Positions 56,041 to 64,000 of a stretch of DNA of 64,000 nucleotides are shown piece by piece. The DNA is taken from the NCBI GenBank assembly GCA_022376465.1, contig JACDTU010000026.1:248001-312000 (forward strand), read 5' to 3'. Each line of letters starts with the position of its first letter. Position 1 is the first letter of the stretch. Below the pieces are notes generated by a model. That model was not told the DNA's origin and searched no databases. It saw only the letters and a list, made by a program, of their open reading frames with translations. A program made the translations under genes and the position numbers. Origin of the DNA: Cubamyces lactineus (lineage: Eukaryota > Basidiomycota > Agaricomycetes > Polyporales > Polyporaceae).

Positions 56041-57501
56041 ATGCAACTCACCTCTCTTCCTCCATCCACCCCTGCTGACATGGGCGATGCCAAGAGGGTC
56101 ACAAATCCTCTGGCGGCGAGCAAGAAGGGCCCGTTCTACGTTGTCCTCGGAGGGGATGAGCCAGGGGTGTATGAGTCACGGTAAGCCCCCAATTGTCGAT
56201 CGCTGACAGTCGTTTGCTCACTCTGCCAACAAGCCCCGCGGACGTCGCGTGCGGCTTCAATCTCGACCCACTCCCTATCGTTGTCATCTGCACGACTATC
56301 AAAGAGGCTATGAAGGTCGACTTGCTGAACTCAGAGGTGTTCATGCATGCGGACCCTGAAGACGTTGACGCCATCAAGGACGCTCTCCAAGCTTCCAAGG
56401 CTGTGACTGCACCATTTGCCAACGGCGAACGACTTTATGCTTTCAAAATTGCGCAGGAGACTGGCATATATGGCGGGTATAAATGGTAGGCTGCTCTCGT
56501 CGCTTCTGTAAACGTGCTGACTTCTCACCACATTCAGGTCGGACCTGTCTCACATGACAAAGTTCCCGAAGTGTATGCAACAGTCATTCACCAGCTTCTA
56601 CGACGCCTTGTGCTACATGCTAGAGAAGTCCAAGCTGTCAAGTAAACATGCGACTACCTCGGCGATGGCAGCATCCCTGCCTCCCTCACATCACGTGGGC
56701 TCACCTGTCAAGATGTCTCGTGGACCATCCCCTGTGAAGAGGGAGGCCTCCCCGCCCCATACCCCTACTAAGGTTGCCCATTTCTCTAGGCCTGGGTCTC
56801 CGGCAAAGCCATCGCGAAAATTCACCACTCCTGCGCCGGCTCCTACCCTCGCAGCTCCCGTTGAGGCTCCCGACAATATCACACGTACTTACTCCTTGCC
56901 GACGTCTTCTATCTCAGCGCGCGGGTTCCCCATCGTCTCGATCTCATCCCCCTCGCGCCGTCCGCTTCCGCAACGCGACTCCTCCAAGGCGCTGTTGGCT
57001 CATCCGATTCATGATACTTACATGCAAGAGTCCGCGTCTGCCCGCGTCGCCACCTCACCAACAAGGCGGCGTGCGCCGATTGAGGTCGACGAAACTTTTG
57101 TCGACAATATGGACCGTAAGTTATCTCTCCATGCCGTGTATGTCTCACTAAATTGTCGTTCAGAGCTCAACATAGACACTGGGAGCGCTCAGCATCAGGG
57201 ACATTCAACTTTAACGGTAGAGAGCCTCCGCCAGCTGATCCGTCCGCCGCATGAGATGCTCGATGCCCATGACAACGCATGGCCTGCGCTAGATCTGGGT
57301 TCAGAGATCGACACTTGGCTCTTACCCCGCGAAGTCTCCCCTGGCACGGTATTCCGCTATCTTCAGGTGTTCCTATGGGCCGAGTCAATTGGAGACTTTG
57401 TTCGGATGGTCGGGCGACCCGGTTCAGGGGCGTTGAACACGGTGGACGCGGAATTCTTGTGGACCCTCCTGGCCAGGTGGTTCGAGGAGGGCGCGCAGTA
57501 G
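56041..57501 (+). CDS. KDZ accessory gene 2: viroplasmin/RNase H1 N-domain-like protein
   Basis: Start MQLTSLPPSTP at 56041 (or MGDAKRV at 56080). Exon 1 ends at 56180 with GTAAGC; exon 2 runs to 56487; the next begins near 56538. The start KGPFYVVLGGDEPGVYESR and the later RLYAFKIAQETGIYGGYKW followed by FTSFYDALCYML recall the small domain at the N-terminus of RNase H1 and in viroplasmins (aromatic-V-V, G-x-Y, W ... F ... A), which binds RNA/DNA hybrids. The middle (56660-57110) is proline/serine-rich and probably disordered. The C-terminal 100 residues (WLLPREVSPGTVFRYLQVFL, VDAEFLWTLLARWFEE) form an amphipathic helical domain I do not recognise. The domain assignment is tentative; linkage to the transposase is clear from position. 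Confidence 0.5.
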
Positions 57502-57810
57502 CGGGCCCCCGTTTCATCTTTGCCGATGGTTGATATGTCCCAGCTGGACATAGCACCGATGTCTCCTCCCGATCTCTCGTCATGGTTGTGTATGGCTCTG
57601 TTTTTTTTGTTGATTGTATTACGGGGACTTCGGTACGGTACGGACATTTATACACGGCGTCCCGATCCACTACCTCCGCCCTCGACCCCATCCTCGCTCA
57701 CTTGTACTTCTGACCCCTGCTTCCCCATCGTCCTATCCCTCTGTTGCTGTCCTGAATATCGCGTTCTGACGTCTTGCTTATCACCACCATCACCTGTTGT
57801 GTCTACCCGA

Positions 57811-60724
57811 ATGGTCAATGTCCGCCTGTCCGAAACGAGCCTTCGAAATTTACAACGTGGTGTTAAATATGCGAAGGATCGTTCTTCGTTCCGCCATCGC
57901 GCGCGCCGCGCAAAGAACAAGCTCACCGCCGCTGAGAAGTCCCTGCTGAGGCAGAGACGGCGCAAGAACGCTGCTGACCTCAAGGCGGCGCTTAGCGAAG
58001 CACAGGCGCTCATTTGGGGGTTCGCGCGCCAAATGTCGGAGCAGTTCAAGAACCACAAGCCTGGTTACTTCTACCAGCTCATCATGCAACAGTCGCGCCG
58101 TCCCGCTGCGACACGCAAGGTCAGCAAATGGAACGCTTTTCTTAGCCAGGAGCTCAAACGGCGTAACAATGGTATGTCCACATGTGCCTCACCATGCGAA
58201 CGACGCTCACTGTGGTGCAGAGTTACCGGAAGGTGTTGACCGCAAGCGCGTATCGGATGCGCTCATCAAGGACATTGCAGAGGAGTGGAAGGGTATGTCC
58301 GAGCAAGAGAGAGATGTCGCAACGAGCGACACAGTCCAAGAGCTCTACGAACAGCGGGCCAACCGGGCGTACGGGAGGCATAGCGTGCCCGCGCGAGCAT
58401 TCGGCGATGCGCGCACTACGCTGGCGCATATCGAGTCAGAAGTATGTGCTTGACCCTCTACTCATAGCAGCAACTTATAATCAGCCTGCCCCAACAGCTC
58501 CGTGCACTCCATAGCCGTACCAACCTCGAACTCTTCCTCGTTGCAACGCGTAGCACCCAGACGTCATACATGCAGCCATACACCTTCGTGACCAGCCATG
58601 CACTTGAAGATTTCGTTCTTTCAACCACGAAGTGCACAATACCGGAGTATGCGATACAGATGGAGGGCTATTTCATTGGACAAGGATCTAACGGTACGCT
58701 TCCCTGGATCCCCATCTTCCACACACATTGTCCGTTCTGTTTGCTCACAGCCACGTAGTTAGGAATGCTGCGCAAAGCTCCAAGGCCCACCTACTCAGGC
58801 TTAAACACGAGGCGGCGGTATTGATTGACCAGAAGCTCCGTAAGTCCGTCTTATTGCACAGCCTACGGTGTTTGACAATAAACCTACAGAGGAGGCTTCG
58901 AGGAGGGGCCGCATACCTCAAATGAAATACGTCAACTTCCACAAGATCACGGAAGACTATGGCGTCGTTTTGGAAGGCTGGCCTCTCAAGGGGAAGTTTT
59001 GTCCCCCGGGGGAGCTGTCATCACGCCCACATCTGGAGATTCTCATCAATGCATGGAAGAGCGGTGCCGCCCGCTTCCGATGTCTAACGGACGACGAGTG
59101 GGACGAGTGGCGCGTGCAGCGTGGACAGCAGCAAATGCAGCACATCTCCAATGCCGACGCTGAGCAGCCCAACAGTACGTCCATGCCCCAGTCCCCTTCC
59201 GACCCACTTGCACCTTCCTCGACAACATCTCCTGCTCTTCCATCCACGACCCCTTCTCTTTCATCACCACATGAGGACCCTGTAAGAGCGGGGCAGAAGC
59301 GACCTGCCTCTTCAGTGGACTTCATCAATGTTGTCTCTGGACCCAATGGTGAACCTCTTACCGTCACTCAGCGACCTCGCAAGCGGCGGTGCGACGCCGG
59401 GAAGAAGAGAGGCTCGCGCAAGGAGACCAGCGGCACAAAGGCTAGCAGCAAGATTGGCAGTGGTTCTGGACCATACGCGACGTCATCGGTAGCATCTACA
59501 ACATCTCCTGCCATGTCTGTCTCACCTGCCGCGCTCGTCTCGTCTGTCGTGCCCGCCGCACCCGCCACATTTATCCCCTCGCCTGTCGCGCCCATCTCGC
59601 CCATCGCATCTGTTGCACCCGTCTTGTCTGTCGCTCTTGCTACTCCCGCTGCTCCCGCCGCGACCGCCGCTCCCATCCTGTCTATCGCTCTCGCCACTCC
59701 CGCCGCACCCGTCGCACCCGCCGCACCCGTCGCACCCGCCGCACCCGTCGCACCCGCCGCACCCACCGCACCCGTCGCACCCGTCACACCCGCTGTACCC
59801 ATTACACCAGTCGCTCCCGACGCGCCTGCCGCACCCGTCGCACCCGCCGCACCCGTTACACCAGTCGCACCCGCTGCTCCTGTCGCACCCGCCGCTCCTG
59901 TCGTGCCCATCGCGCCCACCTCATCTATTGCGCCTGTCACGCCCATCGTGCCTGCCGCGCCCATTGAACCCGCTGCACATGTCTCATCCGTTGCTCCCGT
60001 CGCGCCCACCGTGTCGATCGCCGCGCCTGTCGAGCCCTTCGAACCCATCGCGCCTAGTGAGCTCTTTGAGCTCATTGCGCCCGTCGCACCCGTCGCACCA
60101 GTCATGCCTCAGGTTTTGTCATCTGCCACTTCCATCCCCGCGATCACGCCTCTTTGTTCTGCAGTATCTTCTGTCTCTACCACTACGCCTACATCCTCTC
60201 CCGCCACATCTCCCATCGCATTCACCGCCTCTCCCATCTTGTCTGCCTCATCTGACCCTCTGACCGCATCTATCCCTCCCGTCGCTACCATCGCGCTGAA
60301 CGCGCACATCGCTCCCACCGTGCCAGTTGTCTCTCCCGCTCTGTCTGTCGTCCCTTCCACTGCGTCCGCCATCTCTCCTGTCGCGCCTGCCACGTCTGCT
60401 TTCCCTCTAGGTGCATGCCTGCCTACATGTACGCCTGTGCCCTCCGCTACAGATATCCCCTCCGCGCCGCCTGCCGAACCAGCTCAATCCGCGCCGCGGC
60501 CGCTTACTATCATCATACCTCCCTCGTCAGCGCGATCTTTGAACGCATCGGGCGAGACACGACGAGGCGACGCATCTGATCCACATCCTGGCTCGAAGAC
60601 GACGACACACGGAGGCCGAGGTCAAGGCCGAGGTCGAGGTCAAGGTCGAGGTCGAGGTCAAGGTCGAGGTCAAGGTCGAGGGCGGCGAGGGCGGAGTCAA
60701 GCAGGAGCGACCGGCCAAGCCTGA
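57811..60724 (+). CDS. KDZ accessory gene 3: HMG-box-like DNA-binding protein with long A-P-V tail
   Basis: Start MVNVRLSETSLRNLQRG (57811). A basic N-terminal helix region (RRARRAKNKLTAAEKSLLRQ) is followed by a KWNAFLSQELKRRN / RVSDALIKDIAEEWKGMS segment resembling an HMG box. Splice sites lie near 58170 and 58223. Later exons encode LELFLVATRSTQTSYMQPY, VNFHKITEDYGVVLEGWPLK and DDEWDEWRVQRGQ (58920-59120), a block seen in other basidiomycete repeat-associated proteins. From 59500 the protein is a degenerate alanine-proline-valine repeat of some 300 residues, ending in a GRGQGRGRGQ tail able to bind nucleic acid. A truncated copy lies at 43280-44446. The antisense frame reads as collagen-like repeats but is an artefact. 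Confidence 0.62.
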
Positions 60725-61095
60725 GGTGGCTGTTAGTTGTGTAACGTCCTATTGTAAGTACTCGTCCTACTCGTCCTTGTCTCCATTCTCCTCATTCTCC
60801 TCATCTACGTCTTCCCTCCCCCTTCCCCTCCCCCTCCCCCTCCCCCTCCTACCATTCCCCGGTGTCCCCATGCCCCATTCCCCTGTGTCCCCGTCCTCCT
60901 GCTCCTGTTCCAATTCTAGGCTTTAATTGCTGCCCCTACCTCCTACTTGTAATGCAAGACATCTTCTCCTGTGTATGTGGCCATAAGCTGTATATATGTA
61001 CAATGTTATCTTCATGTCAATGCAATTTGGTTGCCACTGGCCTGTAGAAACACGAGGCGCCGCCCTTCGAGCGTCACGTCTTGTTGATAACGCAC
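60725..61095 (+). other. 3' region of KDZ gene 3 with C-rich tract
   Basis: A CCCCCT tract at 60813-60850 follows the stop by about 90 bp. Then come TATATATGT and unique sequence leading into the subterminal repeats. No gene is seen. Confidence 0.5.
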
Positions 61096-61099
61096 AGTC

Positions 61100-62243
61100 A
61101 GTGCGCGCCCTCGCCAACGTCGATGGCTGTTCTGATGTATCTCAACTTCGCCGCCCGCCCGCGCGTTGTGGCTGCTCTGATGTATCCCAACTTCGCCGAG
61201 CGCGCGCGCGTCGTTGTCCTGATGTATCCAGACTTCGCGGCGCGCGCGCGCGTCGTTGTCCTGATGTATCTCAACTTCGCCGCCCGCCCGCCCGCGCGTC
61301 GTGGCCGACAGCGTAGGCCGTCCTGATGTATCTCGACTTCGCCGCCCGCCCGTCCGCGTGTCGTGGCCGACAGCGTAGGCCGTCCTGATGTATCCCAACT
61401 TCGCCGAGCGCGCGCGCGTCGTGGTTGATAGCGTAGGCCGTCCTGATGTATCTCAACTTCGCCGCCCGCCCGCCCGCGCGTCGTGGCCGATAGCGTAGGC
61501 CGTCCTGATGTATCCCGACTTCGCGGTGTGCGCGCGTTGTGGCTGCTCTGATGTATCCCAACTTCGCCGAGCGCGCGCGCGTCGTTGCCGGTAGCGGACA
61601 TCGAGCTCATCGTCTTGCACAGCGTCGGGCGATCTTGCGCGGGCGTCGGGCACAGAGAGCGCGCGCGTAGCCGACAACTTCTTGATGGGAAAGGGCGCTG
61701 GGAGGTATCAGCGCTGGGCGGGCGTTTGCATCGGAGATCTATTACTGGCGCTTTAGTCTTACCAATGTCTTGACTCCGTGGACTTGACAGAGGAGGGTAT
61801 GCGTGCATACAGGCTGTCTAAACGCGCTCACGTCTGGTACATACAAACGAATATCGAAAGAACGGAGGAAAACGCCCTACTGGAGGGCACGCAATGAGCG
61901 GACGTTGAGCTCATCGTCTTGAACAGCGTCGGGGCATCCCCCGCCGGCGTCGGGCACAGAGCGCACGCCTAGCCGACAGCTCCTTGATGGGAGAGGGCGC
62001 TGAGAGATATCAACGCCGGGCGCATCGGAGATCTATATCAAGACGCTTTGATCTATCTAATCAACCCAGCTGGCGGTAAGGGGGAGACTATGGGCGAGGA
62101 GGGTATTTCTATAAAGGGGAATCGCAGCATTATGAGTAGTGTTACTGGTAGTGAGAGGGAGAATGCCAATGGAGGCTGCTTAGCTTGCCACGCGGGAACG
62201 GTGTGCCGAGCTAAGTAGCCTGGGCGACTGTGATGATCAGGTG
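61100..62243 (-). repeat. Right terminal inverted repeat of KDZ A with subterminal array
   Basis: It is the inverse of the left repeat. It contains CTGATGTATC repeats (inverse of GATACATCAG) from 61134 to about 61555 and ends ...GATGATCAGGTG at 62243, adjoining the EthD-like gene. Confidence 0.8.
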
Positions 62244-62938
62244 CAGGCCTGCTGTTCGTCTACTCTGATCCCGGTTCCGCTGTGAGCCAAGACGAGTTCA
62301 ACGACTGGTACGACAACGAGCATGTGCCCCTCCGCATTCCGATCCCTGGCTTCCAGTCCTGGTCGCGCTGGGCCGCAGCAGATGGGCAGCGCCCCGCCTA
62401 CACTGCCTTCTACGACCTCTCCTCCCCCGACGTAGTCACCCAGCCCGCCTACGCCGGCCTCGCCGACACTCGCTCGGAACGCGAAAAGTCCATCATCTCG
62501 CGCATCGGGCTCCTCGATCGCCGCACGTACACGCTCCACGAGCCCGTGTACCCGCCCAAAGCTGGGGACGCGTACGATCCGGCCAAGCCGGGCACGTACA
62601 TCAGCGTCGTCGAGGTCGATGTGAAGCAGGAGCCGGGCGTGGAGGAGGACTTCAACAAGTGGTACGACGAAGAACATATCCAGATGCTCGCGAAGGTCCC
62701 GGGGTGGGTGCGCAGCCGCCGCTTCGAGCTCGTGAGCTCGGGCGCGGTGGGCTCTGAGGCGAAGGACGAGAAGCCGACGAAGTACATGGCGATCCACGAG
62801 TGGGAAGGCCCGGATGCGTCGAGCACGGAGGAGTTCAAGGCGGCGATCGAGACTGAGTGGGCGAAGAAGAACATCGCGAATGCGACTCGGTTCAGTATCA
62901 GGCTGTTTAAGCTGTGGAAGAGTTGGGAGAAGCAGTAA
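62244..62938 (+). CDS. EthD/Dabb-like (ferredoxin-fold) protein, 5' end removed
   Basis: The open frame runs GLLFVYSDPGSAVSQDEFND, then WYDNEHVPLRIPIPGFQSWS, and later a second related half (EEDFNKWYDEEHIQMLAKVP). It ends LFKLWKSWEKQ at 62938. Two WYD-EH motifs are characteristic of EthD-type dimeric alpha-beta barrel proteins common in basidiomycetes; their substrate is unknown. No ATG precedes the GLLF segment: the KDZ A terminus replaces the first few codons and the promoter, and a stop lies in frame inside the terminus (62234). A GTGCAG at the border could act as a splice acceptor. The rest is undamaged, so the loss looks recent. It is convergent with the next gene, 168 bp away. Confidence 0.72.
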
Positions 62939-63106
62939 CGCGGCGAAGGGGCGTAGCCTTAAACAAGTATTCTCAACAGTCGAGCGATGTACCAAATAAA
63001 CTGTAAAGTTGTGTGCTAGAGCGAAGCAGCGGGGAATGAGATATTGCCCGTACATGTGCGAGTGCCATACCTTCACATACTCTAGATAGCTTGCAAAGGG
63101 ATGCAT
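62939..63106. other. Intergenic region between convergent genes
   Basis: Contains the 3' UTRs of the EthD-like and F-box-like genes. No other feature is recognised. Confidence 0.5.
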
Positions 63107-64000
63107 TCAACGAGCCTGGCGCCTCACTCCACGAGGGGGGCTGCGCTGCTGCTGAGCCACCACACTCGGCGCTGCGGAGACAACCTGTGGAACACCCTGC
63201 CAATTCGTCCCTCGCGACCACTCTGACTGCAAGATCCCATACGCCGCTCCCGGCTCGTCAACTACTCGCACCAGCTCTCGTGCTCCGTCATACTCGCGGA
63301 AGCAGTCCCGAGACTTGCGCTGGAAGATGGCGTAGATACGTGAGATGGGATGTCCTGCTGCCGCGCGAGCCTCCGCGACTTTCAGGAGACGGGAGACCTC
63401 CTGGTCCAGGTCGCGTAGGAACTGCTTCTCCTCCAGGCCGCAATTGATGGCGAGAACAGCGAGCGACGGACAGGGCAACTCCATCGCTGTCCCACCGTCC
63501 CCGGGTTCTAGGATGGATAGGAGCTCGCGCACCGACTCTCCCCCGCGCGCCGCGGCGCTGTCGAGTTCCGGGTAGATGACCAAGAACTCAAGGTTGTGCA
63601 GTGCAGGCAAGATAGATGTGCGAGGGCGTAGGAGGAATCCTAGCGAGGCATCGATCCACAGGTTACGGACTGCACTGAAAGGAGACATGGAGGTGAAGAT
63701 GTGGCGGAACGCCGCACGCACGGTCCCAGCGGCGCCTTTCCCGGTTACGCCGCGGACGCCGGGGATGACCACGGTGGCATTCGTGCGGTCGGCGGGGTCC
63801 GTATCGGCATGTAGAATGTTCATAGAGATTCCCCCACCGCTGGTGTGGTGTTCCGTCGAATACTGCACTTCGCCCTGTAGATGGACATGGGACACGTTTT
63901 GGCCTGGACCGAGGACTTGATTCAGGATGCCGATGAGGTTCTGTATCGCGACGGTACCCAACCGTAGAGTGCATGTGGACGGGAAGGAGAGTCGAGAAAG
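63107..64000 (-). CDS. F-box/LRR-like protein, C-terminal part (5' end outside window)
   Basis: The frame is open from the window edge (LSRLSFPSTCTLRLGTVAIQ) to the stop at 63107. It has the look of the C-terminal region of Agaricomycete F-box proteins with irregular leucine-rich repeats: VSHVHLQGEVQYS, SAVRNLWIDASLGF, LPALHNLEFLVIYPELDS, CPSLAVLAINCGLEEKQFL. The end is an arginine-rich tail (QQQRSPPRGVRRQAR). The start and any F-box lie beyond base 64000. Function, presumably substrate recognition in an SCF ubiquitin ligase, is inferred from family resemblance only. Confidence 0.55.
   Translation of the reverse strand, partial: LSRLSFPSTCTLRLGTVAIQNLIGILNQVLGPGQNVSHVHLQGEVQYSTEHHTSGGGISMNILHADTDPADRTNATVVIPGVRGVTGKGAAGTVRAAFRHIFTSMSPFSAVRNLWIDASLGFLLRPRTSILPALHNLEFLVIYPELDSAAARGGESVRELLSILEPGDGGTAMELPCPSLAVLAINCGLEEKQFLRDLDQEVSRLLKVAEARAAAGHPISRIYAIFQRKSRDCFREYDGARELVRVVDEPGAAYGILQSEWSRGTNWQGVPQVVSAAPSVVAQQQRSPPRGVRRQAR

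Larger units (their letters stand above)
41582..62243 (+). mobile_element. KDZ transposon A with long terminal inverted repeats, containing KDZ B
   Basis: The left end starts CACCTGATCATCACAGTC at 41582 and the right end is its inverse (...GATGATCAGGTG, 62243). The inverted repeats are about 1 kb long: 41582-41760 plus 49789-50650 on the left, and about 61100-62243 on the right. Three plus-strand genes lie between them: transposase 51203-55362, a viroplasmin-like gene 56041-57501 and an HMG-box-like gene 57811-60724. KDZ B is inserted in the left repeat. The bases flanking A (TCCCCGTG and CAGGCCTG) do not match, so there is no visible target duplication and a flank was probably rearranged. 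The right flank is inside an EthD-like gene. Without B the element is about 12.6 kb. Confidence 0.8.

Noticed and set aside
62237..63106. 289-aa minus-strand frame opposite the EthD-like gene
   Set aside because: Arginine/leucine-rich shadow of a GC-rich coding region. The plus frame carries the duplicated WYD-EH motifs.

Overview
The window is nuclear DNA of a basidiomycete fungus, most likely a mushroom-forming Agaricomycete. The evidence is short introns of about 45-80 bp, Plavaka and KDZ transposon families, a VTC4 polyphosphate polymerase gene with SPX domain, a basidiomycete-type sesquiterpene synthase remnant and an F-box-type gene. Three quarters or more of the window is transposable elements nested inside each other. 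Coordinates were read by eye; splice sites are inferred from GT/GC-AG signals and family conservation.

Layout. (1) 1-12690: a Plavaka-type transposase gene on the minus strand, broken twice. A complete gag-only LTR retrotransposon (1433-9389, two LTRs of 1.93 and 1.95 kb, target duplication ACGG) and a solo LTR of the same family in the other orientation (10103-12124, target duplication GCGG) interrupt it. (2) 13290-18755: a two-gene plus-strand element of a family I cannot name. (3) 18756-about 30430: a Ty3/gypsy chromovirus (LTR, gag, -1 frameshift, protease-RT-RNaseH-integrase-chromodomain, three small downstream ORFs). It has two in-frame TGA codons, no visible 3' LTR, and a 4.8 kb fold-back element (19678-24516) inserted in gag. 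Its primer-binding site is complementary to the predicted 5' end of its own mRNA, as in self-priming Tf1/sushi elements. (4) 30430-37768: LTR-like debris with heat-shock elements, a small hypothetical gene, a MITE-like element and a truncated sesquiterpene synthase gene. (5) 37769-41378: an intact-looking VTC4 gene (minus). (6) 41582-62243: a large KDZ transposon (KDZ A) carrying transposase and two accessory genes. A second KDZ copy (KDZ B, 41761-49788) is inserted in its left terminal repeat with 8-bp duplication CAGCTGGG, and KDZ B contains a second fold-back element (44447-49757). (7) 62244-64000: an EthD-like gene that lost its 5' end at the KDZ border, and the 3' part of an F-box/LRR-like gene.

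Host genes that look functional are few: VTC4, perhaps the 189-aa protein at 31768-32387, and the F-box-like gene. The rest records successive insertions. The near identity of the KDZ copies and of the fold-back arms points to recent activity. The strongest candidates for something new are the fold-back family, whose central spacer is flipped relative to its arms between the two copies, and the multi-gene KDZ element.
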